Position numbers and translations under genes: made by a program
The notes under the pieces: model-generated
Database searches by the model: none
What the model was told of the DNA's origin: nothing
The model's input: only the letters and a program-made list of their open reading frames with translations
Virus record (IMG/VR): IMGVR_UViG_3300032241_002959
Coordinates: 1-36,706 of that record
DNA: 36,706 bases
From: a virus
Strand: one strand, 5' to 3'
Shown: piece after piece, positions 25,048 to 32,674 of the stretch
Numbering within the stretch: position 1 is the stretch's first letter
How the letters are laid out: the number at the start of each line of letters is the position of its first letter

Positions 25048-26232
25048 ATGCTACAACAACTATTTAAACTCATACAAGAAAAATCACCTGGTGCTAAACC
25101 TCTACTACTAGTTATCAGAGGATCACAAGCATATGGTACTAATGTAGAAACATCAGATACAGACTATTCAGGTGTTTTTATCCAAAAGATTGATGATATA
25201 CTTGGGTTCAATTACACCGAACAAATCAATGATGAAAAAAATGATACAGTTATCTATGAGATAAAAAGATTTTTAGACTTATTATCATCAAACAATCCAA
25301 ATATTTTAGAATTACTTAATACTCCGGATGATTGTATTATCTATAAAGATACTATCTTTGATGAGATACTAAACAATAGGGATAAGTTCATTACTAAAAT
25401 CTGTGCTAAATCTTTTGGTGGATACGGAATCGAACAAATTAAAAAAGCAAAAGGTCAGAATAAAAAACAAAACTGGGAAAAAGATAAAGTAACTCGTAAA
25501 GATGTACTTGACTTTGTTTATGTGATTGAAGGATCAAAATCTATTCCTTGGAAAAAATGGAGCAACGGTAGATATGATGAAAAGTTTTGTGGTGTTGTAA
25601 ATGTACCGAACGCTAGAGATGTTTATGCTGTTTATTATGATAATCATTCTTTTATGTGTTTTAGCGAATTTTGGTCAGAAGAAACTAGAGAACTTTCTAA
25701 AAAATTTAGAAAGGAAGAAGGTCTTCCAATGGGTCTAGGTTATAAGGGTCTTGTTAAAACTGGTGAAGGTCAAAATGTTGCTGAATCCAACCAATTACGT
25801 TTATCTAGCATTCCAAAAGGTGAAACTCCAATCTGTAATATCGTTTATAATAAAGATGGTTATTCAGAACATTGCAAAGATTACAAATCTTATGAAGATT
25901 GGTTAGCGAATAAAAACGAAGCAAGATGGGTTGATGTTAAATCACACGGTCAGAAAATTGATGGTAAGAATATGATGCACTCCAAACGCCTTATGTCTAT
26001 GGCAAGAGAGATCGCAGAAGGTAAAGGTATTAATGTTAGACGCGATGATGCTAAATACTTAATCTCAATTAGAAGAGGTGAAGTTGATCTTCAAACTTTA
26101 ATTGATGAGGTTGAGAAAGAAATGGTAGAGATTGATGAATTATTCCTTAATTCAAATCTACCTGATAAAGTTGAGATGGATTTTATTAACGATTTACTAA
26201 TCAAAATAAGAAAAAATATATATAATATATAA
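25048..26232 (+). CDS. RlaP-type predicted nucleotidyltransferase
   Basis: A 394-residue protein. The N-terminal motif VIRGSQAYGTNVETSDTDYS (residues 22-41) is the GS-x10-D-x-D signature of polymerase-beta-like nucleotidyltransferases of the RlaP (RNA ligase-associated) type. Family members often accompany RNA or DNA ligases in phages and are thought to act in nucleic acid end repair; the substrate is not known. Residues 45-95 fit the second part of the fold (IYEIKRFLDLL, NPNILELL). The last half includes HSKRLMSMAREIAEGKGINV and a C-terminal helical part. Its codon choice looks somewhat less AT-rich than its neighbours. It starts an operon of three genes and has a host-like promoter rather than the late motif, suggesting earlier expression. 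Confidence 0.85.
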   Translation: MLQQLFKLIQEKSPGAKPLLLVIRGSQAYGTNVETSDTDYSGVFIQKIDDILGFNYTEQINDEKNDTVIYEIKRFLDLLSSNNPNILELLNTPDDCIIYKDTIFDEILNNRDKFITKICAKSFGGYGIEQIKKAKGQNKKQNWEKDKVTRKDVLDFVYVIEGSKSIPWKKWSNGRYDEKFCGVVNVPNARDVYAVYYDNHSFMCFSEFWSEETRELSKKFRKEEGLPMGLGYKGLVKTGEGQNVAESNQLRLSSIPKGETPICNIVYNKDGYSEHCKDYKSYEDWLANKNEARWVDVKSHGQKIDGKNMMHSKRLMSMAREIAEGKGINVRRDDAKYLISIRRGEVDLQTLIDEVEKEMVEIDELFLNSNLPDKVEMDFINDLLIKIRKNIYNI

Positions 26233-26244
26233 AAATAGGAAAAT

Positions 26245-26868
26245 ATGACTACAATTAATTTATTAGGATTTGGATTTATTTTTGGTATTTTATTTACATC
26301 TTTTTTCAATAAAAGTGTGAAATATTTCCAAAATAAAAAAATAATTAAAGATGTTTCTGATCAATTTAACGAAATTTTAAATAATTTAAGAGTTGGTAAA
26401 ACAAAATTTATCAATAGAGTTAATGATATAATCTATATTGATACCAGATTAAAGGACTGGAAAGAAGTTAAAATTATTCTTATGCTAGATAAACAAATGC
26501 TTTGTATATTTAAAGATGATAAATGTTTATACACATCCGACTTAATAGATATAGACTTAAAAACAGAAATTATACAAGAGGTATATAATATATATTCAAA
26601 TGACATAGATGATACTATAGAAGTAATGGGTTATACAATGTCCAAAACTGATTTTCAAAATAAAATATCAGAAATACGAGAAAACTTCAATTTCAGTGAT
26701 ATATTAGAACAAGATGATAATAATTCGGATGTTGATAAAATAATTATTGAAAATGAAAGAAAATTAGATCTAAATGAAATATTAGATAAAATAAATGAAA
26801 TTGGTTATGAAACCCTTTCAGAACATGAAAAAAAGTTCTTAGATCACATAAGTAAACAAGATAAATAA
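26245..26868 (+). CDS. Membrane-anchored unknown protein with ILDKI...LSEHEKKFL tail
   Basis: A 207-residue protein. Residues 4-21 (INLLGFGFIFGILFTSFF) form one N-terminal membrane helix; the rest is probably cytoplasmic and acidic. The middle has strands (DIIYIDTRLKDWKEVKIILML) and helices. Residues about 173-200 end in LDLNEILDKINEIGYETLSE, the module shared with products at 21930 and 29757 and like the DUF6576-type tail of Bacteroidota proteins. It is second in the operon behind the nucleotidyltransferase, 12 bases after its stop, with a weakly purine-rich AGGAAA before the ATG. The function is unknown. Confidence 0.6.
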   Translation: MTTINLLGFGFIFGILFTSFFNKSVKYFQNKKIIKDVSDQFNEILNNLRVGKTKFINRVNDIIYIDTRLKDWKEVKIILMLDKQMLCIFKDDKCLYTSDLIDIDLKTEIIQEVYNIYSNDIDDTIEVMGYTMSKTDFQNKISEIRENFNFSDILEQDDNNSDVDKIIIENERKLDLNEILDKINEIGYETLSEHEKKFLDHISKQDK

Positions 26869-27092
26869 TGGAAATTAAATTACATAGTTATGACTATTTA
26901 ATAAATAATAGCTTCAGTAGAATTAAAAATAATAAACCTTTTGATGAGAAATTAAAACCATATACAATTGAGTTTATTGATGAAATGTTATTATATTTTA
27001 AAACAAAAGAAGAATATGAAAAATGTCAATTTCTTTTAGATTTTAAAGAAAAATTAAACCATGAAAATGGTTTCAAAAAAAAGGGTGCTTGA
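26868..27092 (+). CDS. Small unknown protein
   Basis: A 74-residue charged helical protein (YTIEFIDEMLLYFKTKEEYE) coupled to the upstream gene by a TAATG overlap. No motif recognised. Its stop codon lies in the loop of the following terminator. Confidence 0.5.
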   Translation: MEIKLHSYDYLINNSFSRIKNNKPFDEKLKPYTIEFIDEMLLYFKTKEEYEKCQFLLDFKEKLNHENGFKKKGA

Positions 27093-27105
27093 TTGCACCC
27101 TTTTT
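27078..27105. terminator. Terminator between the small gene and the endolysin
   Basis: The stem AAAAAGGGTGC / GCACCCTTTTT with loop TTGATT is symmetrical and can serve both convergent genes. The TGA stop of the plus-strand gene is in the loop. Confidence 0.9.
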
Positions 27106-27115
27106 ACGTCTTAGA

Positions 27116-27841
27116 CTATTTCAATAAAGCCCAAAATTTATGAAATCTTTCTAGTCTTGAATCAAGACCATTTGTTCCACCATTTACACGTCTTGTAACC
27201 TTAGTTACAACATCATCACTTGATCCCAAATCACATATTGACCATAATTTATTCTTATCAAAGAACCAAGCAGCAGATGCCATAGGATATTTTGTTGAAA
27301 CTAAATCAGGATTAGCTACACAATCTTCACCAATAAACTTAGAAAATGCCGTATAATTAACTCTACCTGTACATTGTATAAAACCACGTCCTTTAAAACG
27401 GACACCATCACCAGGCTCAGTATTACCCAAATCCTTACGACCCTCATATGCTTTACCAGTAGCAAACTCTACAACCCACTTAAAATCACCACTCTCATGA
27501 GCACATTGTGCTAAGAAATGTGCCAATCTTAAGTTATTTGTAATATTAAATTTAGATGCTGTATCGGGTATCTGTGCTATAACAGAATCTGGAATATGTG
27601 TTTTTAAATTTTCTAATTTAAACTCACTACTAATATGTGTTGGATTTTTTACAGTATCATTACCAAATAACTTAGACCAAGTATTATCACCTACAACTCC
27701 ATCTGGAGTTAATCCATTTTTTGATTGCCATTCCTTAACTGCACCTTCAGTACCAGAACCATATGAACCATCTGGGTTTAAACCTAATTTTTCTTGAAGC
27801 TTTTTAACATCTTCTCCTGTTGAACCATTTTTCAATAACAT
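27116..27841 (-). CDS. Endolysin: peptidoglycan-binding domain plus GH19 chitinase-like lysozyme
   Basis: A 241-residue protein that would cleave the host cell wall at lysis. Residues 1-58 are a PG_binding_1 domain (GSTGEDVKKLQEKLGLNPDG, PDGVVGDNTWSKLFG). Residues about 78-235 are a glycoside hydrolase 19-type catalytic domain: LAHFLAQCAHESGDF with the likely catalytic E116, a second acidic region around E125, then RFKGRGFIQCTGRVNY (148-163) and the C-terminal RRVNGGTNGLDSRLERF (217-233). All are the hallmark segments of GH19 phage lysins. There is no signal peptide or signal-anchor, so a holin would be needed; none is clearly identified here. The late-type promoter motif is 20 bases upstream, within an inverted repeat. 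Confidence 0.93.
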   Translation of the reverse strand: MLLKNGSTGEDVKKLQEKLGLNPDGSYGSGTEGAVKEWQSKNGLTPDGVVGDNTWSKLFGNDTVKNPTHISSEFKLENLKTHIPDSVIAQIPDTASKFNITNNLRLAHFLAQCAHESGDFKWVVEFATGKAYEGRKDLGNTEPGDGVRFKGRGFIQCTGRVNYTAFSKFIGEDCVANPDLVSTKYPMASAAWFFDKNKLWSICDLGSSDDVVTKVTRRVNGGTNGLDSRLERFHKFWALLK

Positions 27842-27843
27842 AA

Positions 27844-27892
27844 TTTTTCTTAATTTTTTCTTTATATATTATTTAAGAAAAATTAAGAAAAA
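27844..27892. repeat. Inverted repeat around the endolysin promoter motif
   Basis: The arms TTTTTCTTAATTTTTTCTT (27844-27862) and AAGAAAAATTAAGAAAAA (27875-27892) are complementary but for one extra base. The 12-base spacer holds most of the late promoter motif on the minus strand, like an operator. Confidence 0.55.
27862..27873 (-). promoter_or_regulatory. Putative late promoter motif, endolysin
   Basis: On the minus strand AATAATATATAA matches 10 of 12 bases of TTTAATATATAA and is 20 bases before the endolysin start at 27841. Confidence 0.45.
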
Positions 27893-27907
27893 CCAAAATA
27901 TATATAT

Positions 27908-27996
27908 TATATATCATGATGTTGCATGTTTTTAAATTAAGAAATTAAGATAAAAACTAAATTATTATTTATATATATCATGATGTTGCATGTTTT
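27908..27996. repeat. 25-base direct repeat at the 3' end of the 27965 gene
   Basis: The same 25 bases, with core TCATGATGTTGCATGTTTT, occur at 27908-27932 and 27972-27996, 64 bases apart. The second copy encodes the last residues (QHHDIYK) of the minus-strand gene; the first lies downstream in the intergenic gap. Confidence 0.8.
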
Positions 27997-28717
27997 CAAC
28001 CCAAATGAAGTAATTATTGAATGATTTGTGATAAGACATATTAGTCAGATCTGATATTAATTTTATCAAAAAATCAGGTGTATTTCCATCTTCATTTATT
28101 TTAAATATACCATACATTTTATCTTCAAATATATCTCTTTTAACTAAATCAGATAATTTAACACATATATTACTAGTTAATTCAATATCTTTCTTACAAA
28201 GTTCATCATATAAATAATCAAATATATTTCCCTCAATAACTTTTAATTCTTCTAAAGAATAAATAAGAACTTCTATACTTTTACCATTCCAATCATTTAT
28301 ATCAAATAAATGTCTTTCAGCATCAATAATATCAATAGAACCTATATTAGTATCAAATACATCCGCTAATACTTTTTCCATATTTATATCTGATTTTTCA
28401 ATACCTTTATATAAACATTGTTTAAGTGAACTTACTTTAAATTCATCAGATTCGAAATATTTAAAATTCTCAAAAGTTAATACACCATCAACCTCCATAT
28501 TAACTCTATCATCTATTACATCTTCTAATACTCTTTCAATACCACTTACATCCTTTAAGTTGTTTCTTGATATAAATTTATTAAATCTTTCAGATCCTGG
28601 TTGTAAATATCTTTTCAAATTAGATGGTCTTATTTTACTCTTGTTCATGTAATCATCCACTAATTCATTTACTAATTGATAATATCTATTAGCATCTTCT
28701 CTATTATTAATTGACAT
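27965..28717 (-). CDS. Conserved-looking phage protein, unknown
   Basis: A 250-residue acidic, mainly helical protein. Residues 12-40 (YYQLVNELVDDYMNKSKIRP, SNLKRYL) then FISRNNLKDVSGIERVLEDV (residues 48-67) and VDGVLTFENFKYF resemble an unknown protein often met in T4-like phages ('y...vN.LiDdY...kirPsnL'). No enzyme motif, membrane helix or targeting-like N-terminus (start MSINNREDANRYY) is visible. It has an exact late promoter motif 23 bases upstream, and its 3' end is partly duplicated downstream. Its transcript probably continues towards the endolysin, as no terminator is seen between them. Confidence 0.55.
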   Translation of the reverse strand: MSINNREDANRYYQLVNELVDDYMNKSKIRPSNLKRYLQPGSERFNKFISRNNLKDVSGIERVLEDVIDDRVNMEVDGVLTFENFKYFESDEFKVSSLKQCLYKGIEKSDINMEKVLADVFDTNIGSIDIIDAERHLFDINDWNGKSIEVLIYSLEELKVIEGNIFDYLYDELCKKDIELTSNICVKLSDLVKRDIFEDKMYGIFKINEDGNTPDFLIKLISDLTNMSYHKSFNNYFIWVENMQHHDIYK

Positions 28718-28740
28718 AATTTAAAATTATTTTTATTTCA

Positions 28741-28752
28741 TTATATATTAAA
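28741..28752 (-). promoter_or_regulatory. Putative late promoter motif (exact), 27965 gene
   Basis: On the minus strand this is TTTAATATATAA, 23 bases before the start at 28717. Confidence 0.5.
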
Positions 28753-28773
28753 TTACAAAATACAAAATATATA

Positions 28774-28785
28774 ATTAATATATAG
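28774..28785 (+). promoter_or_regulatory. Putative promoter motif close to the start codon
   Basis: ATTAATATATAG matches 10 of 12 bases and ends 3 bases before the ATG at 28789. If it is a -10 type element, the mRNA would be almost leaderless. Confidence 0.35.
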
Positions 28786-28788
28786 AAT

Positions 28789-29691
28789 ATGAGTTTATCA
28801 CATTCAAGAACATACTATAATCTTAAACCTGTTGAATATGTTGTAAAACAGTACTATCCTATTAAGGAAGATAATGAATTTATACCTCGTTTTTCTTTGA
28901 AAAATGTAACCGATATTGCAAATATTCCCATTAATGAACCTATTAAATATTCAGATGAGGTTATGATAAAAGCTATTAAATATGGTATGGTAATGCTTAT
29001 AAATTATAAAGGTGCAGAAGATGATCACTTTGCTGGTCACGAGAGAGTGATCTACCCAATGGTTTTAGGTAGATCAGCTAAGGGTAAAACATTACTTAGA
29101 GGGTGGCATCTAAATGGATGGTCAATTTCTAATAGAAGACATATTAATAAAATATGGAGAATGTTCAGAACAGATAGAATATTATCAATGACATTTACTG
29201 GATCTTTTTATAGATTAGCACCAGCTGGTTATAATATGAATGATAAAGGAATGAGAGGTGGTATTATAGCTAAAGCTGATTTTGCAGCAATTAGAAGAAA
29301 TCAACAAGCCCTTGTTAATCAAAATAAAATACAACCTAGAGAAGAAGTTGAATTAGGGACACCAGAGAAGAAATTTTCATCTATCATAGTAAAAGATACC
29401 GAAAGTCAATTAGACTTAACCAAAGTGGCTGAAAATGCATATATAAACGATATAAAAGATGTTGCTGGTCTTAAAATTACATTTCTTAAAAGTGTATATG
29501 GTAACAAATATCTAGCAGTTTTAGGTGCATTAGGTCAACCTGGTAATACAGTTAAAGTAAATACTGATAAAAATAATCAATTAGGTGTATATAAAGTATT
29601 AGATTCAATAACTGGTCAAGTTCTTAAAAGTATAAAGAATGTAAAAGGAAATACTATATATGATCTCTATATTTTTGATAAAAAGATTTAA
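28789..29691 (+). CDS. WYL-domain-like protein
   Basis: A 300-residue basic protein. Residues about 55-140 resemble a WYL domain, the SH3-like ligand-sensing module of many prokaryotic regulators: MLINYKGAEDDH (strand 1), RVIYPMVLGRSAKGKTLLRG (with WYL replaced by GWHLNGW), then KIWRMFRTDRILSMTFTG, the typical 'w..Fr.dRI....' segment. There is no helix-turn-helix upstream, unlike classic WYL regulators. Residues 145-195 are a basic linker; residues about 195-300 form a second, beta-rich domain of unknown type with TFLKSVYGNKYLAVLGALG and NVKGNTIYDLYIFDKKI. It is divergent from the 27965 gene. Functions from ligand sensing to a structural role are open; the WYL match is moderate. Confidence 0.45.
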   Translation: MSLSHSRTYYNLKPVEYVVKQYYPIKEDNEFIPRFSLKNVTDIANIPINEPIKYSDEVMIKAIKYGMVMLINYKGAEDDHFAGHERVIYPMVLGRSAKGKTLLRGWHLNGWSISNRRHINKIWRMFRTDRILSMTFTGSFYRLAPAGYNMNDKGMRGGIIAKADFAAIRRNQQALVNQNKIQPREEVELGTPEKKFSSIIVKDTESQLDLTKVAENAYINDIKDVAGLKITFLKSVYGNKYLAVLGALGQPGNTVKVNTDKNNQLGVYKVLDSITGQVLKSIKNVKGNTIYDLYIFDKKI

Positions 29692-29756
29692 TAAATATCA
29701 AAAATGTTTGTTTATTTAAAAAATATTTGTATATTTATAAAACAAACAAATAAGAT

Positions 29757-30239
29757 ATGAAAAGGGTTTATAAAATATTATCTAGTTTCTCCAACGAAGA
29801 TACCTTTGAGGGATTAATAAGATTAAGTAATTCGGAAATTGAACAATATGATTCATTTGAAAATGATCCTTATTCAAATTTTTATATGTTTGATGGTAAA
29901 GTGTGTCATTGGGAAAATGGACATTTGATGCTAGGCATCATCTTCGGTGAAGATAGGTTAGAACTTTTTAAGTATTTAGATAGCAAAATACACGAAGGTT
30001 GTGATGGATATACAATAATTCAAGATATAACTGATGAAATTCTTTATACAATGCACGATACATCTATATATGGCTTTGCAGAGGATAATATGAAACATGA
30101 TTTTCATAAATATAGAGAAAATTTTCTTGATAAAGATGATATCTTAGACAAAATATCTAAATATGGAATAGATAGCTTGAGTGAAAATGATAAATTATTT
30201 TTACAAGATAAAAAAATAAAACATCCAATGGATATATAA
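29757..30239 (+). CDS. Unknown protein with ILDKI...LSENDKLFL tail
   Basis: A 160-residue acidic protein. The N-terminal 115 residues contain NFYMFDGKVCHWENGHLMLG and GYTIIQDITDEILYTMHDTS, but no known motif. Residues about 127-148 (DDILDKISKYGIDSLSENDK) are the same short module as in products at 21930 and 26245, here near the C-terminus. The start MKRVYKILSSFSNE-D is a loose version of the capsid-targeting-like pattern. Upstream, TTTG (29707-29710) and AATATTTG (29722-29729) resemble host promoter elements but with poor spacing. A terminator follows. Confidence 0.55.
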   Translation: MKRVYKILSSFSNEDTFEGLIRLSNSEIEQYDSFENDPYSNFYMFDGKVCHWENGHLMLGIIFGEDRLELFKYLDSKIHEGCDGYTIIQDITDEILYTMHDTSIYGFAEDNMKHDFHKYRENFLDKDDILDKISKYGIDSLSENDKLFLQDKKIKHPMDI

Positions 30240-30244
30240 AATAA

Positions 30245-30269
30245 AAAAACCATCTTTAAGATGGTTTTT
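30245..30269. terminator. Terminator between convergent genes
   Basis: The stem AAAAACCATCT / AGATGGTTTTT with a three-base loop lies between genes ending at 30239 and 30275. Confidence 0.88.
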
Positions 30270-30274
30270 AATTT

Positions 30275-30646
30275 TTAAAAAGCTCCTTCAGCACCAGTTC
30301 CTGATTCTGGACCACCGTATTTACCAGCATCTTCCCATTCACCATTCTCTTTTTGTTTAACTGTTTTTGCCTTCATAACTACCTTTGCAACATCTACAGG
30401 ATTAACAGCATCTGCTCCTATTTTTCCACCCAAGAAAGCATCTACACTTGGTGCATTTTTTTTAGCAACATCAAATCTATCACCAAAACTAGCAGCATAA
30501 TCATTATATTTTTTTTTAAGTGTTTCTTTTTCTTTTTCAAGATTTGAAAGAATTTCTTTTATAACAGCTTGTGGTCTCAAACCACCTAAAAAAGCCTCAT
30601 TAGTTGTATCTATTGAATAACTTTCAAAATTTTTTAAATATTTCAT
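30275..30646 (-). CDS. Small glycine-rich protein with capsid-targeting-like N-terminus
   Basis: A 123-residue protein. The start MKYLKNFESYSIDTTNE-A has the targeting features, with two possible cleavage points: FE-S after residue 8 or TNE-A after residue 17. Then FLGGLRPQAVIKEILSNLEK leads into a charged helix (KEKETLKKKYNDYAA), AFLGGKIGADAVNPVDVAKV and a glycine-rich end (GKYGGPESGTGAEGAF). No family was recognised. It is the only gene of its minus-strand unit and is divergent from another targeting-signal gene at 30757. A packaged internal protein is inferred. Confidence 0.6.
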   Translation of the reverse strand: MKYLKNFESYSIDTTNEAFLGGLRPQAVIKEILSNLEKEKETLKKKYNDYAASFGDRFDVAKKNAPSVDAFLGGKIGADAVNPVDVAKVVMKAKTVKQKENGEWEDAGKYGGPESGTGAEGAF

Positions 30647-30671
30647 ATTAATTTTAATATTTTTTTATAAT

Positions 30672-30683
30672 CTATATATTTAA
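30672..30683 (-). promoter_or_regulatory. Putative late promoter motif
   Basis: On the minus strand TTAAATATATAG matches 10 of 12 bases, 25 bases before the start at 30646. Confidence 0.4.
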
Positions 30684-30724
30684 TTAAAAATCTTACTTTT
30701 TTTAACTTTTTCTTAAAAATAAAA

Positions 30725-30736
30725 ATTAATATATAA
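30725..30736 (+). promoter_or_regulatory. Putative late promoter motif
   Basis: ATTAATATATAA matches 11 of 12 bases, 20 bases before the ATG at 30757. It is divergent from the motif at 30672. Confidence 0.5.
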
Positions 30737-30756
30737 TAAAAATAAAATAAATTACT

Positions 30757-31338
30757 ATGATAATAAAAAAATTCAATACCCTTAACGAGAAATGGAAAGG
30801 TAAAGAAGTTGAGGTTCAAAAAACAGGAGAATATACTGATAAAACTATAGCAGAACTTAAAAAAATGAAATCAGATCTTAAAAAAGAAAATGATAAATAC
30901 CAAGAAGATGGTAAAGATGTTCCTAAAAAGAATAAAGAAAAAATGAGTGAAATCATATTTGCTATAAGAGCAAAAGGTGGTTGGAAAAAAGGTGAAGGTG
31001 CTACTAATGAAGGTATGGAAACTGAAAATTATATGTTTTTTAGTAATTTAAAAACAATTAAAAGATTAGTTGATGAAATGTTGGAAATGGATGAAAATAA
31101 TGTAGATGAATTATTGTCAAATGGACATAATTGGGCATTAGATCATATTGCAACATCAAAAGACGATGTAGAAGAAGTTTTCAATTTCCTGGCAGGTGAG
31201 AAAGACGATCAAAAAGAAAAACCATTATTGGGTGGACCTGAATCATCTCATACAATTCATGACAATCATATGAGAAATATGGAATCTGAAGAAGAATCTG
31301 ATGAGAAGATTAAAGGATTTAATGATTTTAACTCATAA
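30757..31338 (+). CDS. Two-domain phage protein with capsid-targeting-like N-terminus
   Basis: A 193-residue protein starting MIIKKFNTLNE-K (possible cleavage after E11). Domain A (residues 18-79) has VEVQKTGEYTDKTIAELKKM and later SEIIFAIRAKGGWKKG; this 'GeY..KTiaELkk...FAiRAK' pattern is common in large phages and appears in unrelated contexts. Domain B (residues 92-147) has MFFSNLKTIKRLVDEMLEMD and NGHNWALDHIATSKDDVEEV, also a recurring phage module. The C-terminus is acidic with SHTIHDNHMRNMES. Neither module has an established function. A strong terminator follows. It is likely virion-associated if the N-terminus works as inferred. Confidence 0.65.
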   Translation: MIIKKFNTLNEKWKGKEVEVQKTGEYTDKTIAELKKMKSDLKKENDKYQEDGKDVPKKNKEKMSEIIFAIRAKGGWKKGEGATNEGMETENYMFFSNLKTIKRLVDEMLEMDENNVDELLSNGHNWALDHIATSKDDVEEVFNFLAGEKDDQKEKPLLGGPESSHTIHDNHMRNMESEEESDEKIKGFNDFNS

Positions 31339-31369
31339 AATAAATAATAATTTTAAAATATAAATAATA

Positions 31370-31397
31370 AAATCCCCCAACTTTTGGGGGATTTTTT
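31370..31397 (+). terminator. Strong terminator after the 30757 gene
   Basis: The stem AAATCCCCCAA / TTGGGGGATTT with a short CTT loop and a T-tail ends 12 bases before the next ATG. Confidence 0.92.
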
Positions 31398-31408
31398 ATA
31401 AAATTAAT

Positions 31409-31819
31409 ATGGAAAAACTTGAAGAACTATTAGAATTTCTCTTTGAACGTAGGGAAGATGATAGAGTTGAATTTAAAGCAGAAGTAAGTGGTAATGCTAC
31501 AAATTACTATATATACTTTACTCCTGATCAAAAAGATGATAAGGGTTTAAATAAATACTTCCATAGATTAACTATCTACATTAATGGTGAATTTAAATTC
31601 ATTGAAATAAGTTATGGTAATAGTAAAGATGATGAAGTGACATTTAAAGATGATACATTAATTGATACTTGGTCAGAAAAAATAGAAAATTATTTGGAAA
31701 CAAAAAAAAGTGAAATATTTGACAACTTAATCAATACTGCATTTTCAGATGCATATAAAAAAGATTTCCTTAGAGATTGGAAAATGATAAAAATATTAGA
31801 TAAAAATGAACCTTTATAA
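31409..31819 (+). CDS. Unknown acidic protein
   Basis: A 136-residue protein, first of a four-gene operon. The N-terminus is an amphipathic helix (MEKLEELLEFLFERREDD), followed by beta strands (VEFKAEVSGNATNYYIYFTP, RLTIYINGEFKFIEISYG), like a small alpha/beta fold. No family was recognised. The start is 12 bases after a terminator, so a promoter must lie within or just before that hairpin; none is clear. Its end overlaps the next gene by 14 bases. Confidence 0.55.
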   Translation: MEKLEELLEFLFERREDDRVEFKAEVSGNATNYYIYFTPDQKDDKGLNKYFHRLTIYINGEFKFIEISYGNSKDDEVTFKDDTLIDTWSEKIENYLETKKSEIFDNLINTAFSDAYKKDFLRDWKMIKILDKNEPL

Positions 31820-32300
31820 TCAAGAAGAATTAGATAGAATTAGTAAAATAAAAGAAACTAATGATAAATTAGAAGAATTTTTTAATGATAAAAGAACCGA
31901 ATGGAATAATAATGTTGAACCTTTGTTTAAAGTATTAACTGTGGATCTTTCTAATCCTTCTAATGGGAAAAAAATATTAGAAGCACAATCATTAGCACTA
32001 TCATACAGACAAATGATAAATGAAAATATAAATTTCTTTTTAAATAAAAGAAGTAAAGAATCCACCAAGATTAAAAAAATAAGACAAGATAAATTTGTTT
32101 TTTACGCAATTGGGTTTCAAGTTAAAACAAATACAGGTGAAAAAGCTATACTAATAGATGCACATTTAGCAGAGAACGATCGTTGTATTGAGCTAATAGA
32201 AAGCTACATAACCTTTTTGAGAGATACTGTTAAAAATCTAGAAGCATTTGGCTTTACTATTAAAAATATGATAGAATTATTAAATTATTTAGGAAGATAA
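31806..32300 (+). CDS. Recombination mediator, UvsY-like
   Basis: A 164-residue, highly charged helical protein. Its C-terminal part (RCIELIESYITFLRDTVKNL, GFTIKNMIELLNYLGR) matches the C-terminal region of UvsY-type proteins ('...hieFL..t...l...gFaIKn.iew..f'), which form a ring that loads the UvsX recombinase onto gp32-coated single-stranded DNA. The mid part, QALALSYRQMINE in spirit (AQSLALSYRQMINE, residues about 56-69), fits the early helices, and a basic cluster RSKESTKIKKIRQDK could bind DNA. It is somewhat longer than T4 UvsY (137 residues). With the SbcD-like and clamp-like genes it would supply recombination-dependent replication. The assignment is plausible but moderate. Confidence 0.55.
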   Translation: MNLYNQEELDRISKIKETNDKLEEFFNDKRTEWNNNVEPLFKVLTVDLSNPSNGKKILEAQSLALSYRQMINENINFFLNKRSKESTKIKKIRQDKFVFYAIGFQVKTNTGEKAILIDAHLAENDRCIELIESYITFLRDTVKNLEAFGFTIKNMIELLNYLGR

Positions 32301-32302
32301 AT

Positions 32303-32674
32303 ATGAAATTTAGATTAAAAGAAGATTGGTATGTTGAAGACTTTTTTGATAAAGTTAAAATATATGATGCTGGTCAAGTATTCACACCAACAGAGGATGG
32401 TAGATATTTAATGAAAGGACTTAATGGCTCGGAAATGTATCTTCGTTATGATAACATGCTTACAGCAAAAGGTATAGGAAAAGATGGTTTACCAGGTGAA
32501 CCATTATTTGAACCCATAAACGAACAAGAAATTGAATTAATTGTTGAAGAAATAAATGATGAAATTATTGAAGATACTAAAAAGTGGAGAATACAATTGG
32601 ATGTAAACACAACACAATCCAAATTAAAAGAAATACAAAAATTTATACATGAAAATATACCTAATATGTTATGA
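32303..32674 (+). CDS. Unknown acidic protein
   Basis: A 123-residue protein starting MKFRLKEDWYVEDFF. The first part has short strands (VKIYDAGQVFTPTEDGRYLM) and FEPINEQEIELIVEEIND leads into a charged C-terminal helix. It starts 3 bases after the UvsY-like stop and overlaps the aminotransferase by 4 bases (ATGA). No motif was found. Co-expression with both neighbours is nearly certain from the spacing. Confidence 0.55.
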   Translation: MKFRLKEDWYVEDFFDKVKIYDAGQVFTPTEDGRYLMKGLNGSEMYLRYDNMLTAKGIGKDGLPGEPLFEPINEQEIELIVEEINDEIIEDTKKWRIQLDVNTTQSKLKEIQKFIHENIPNML

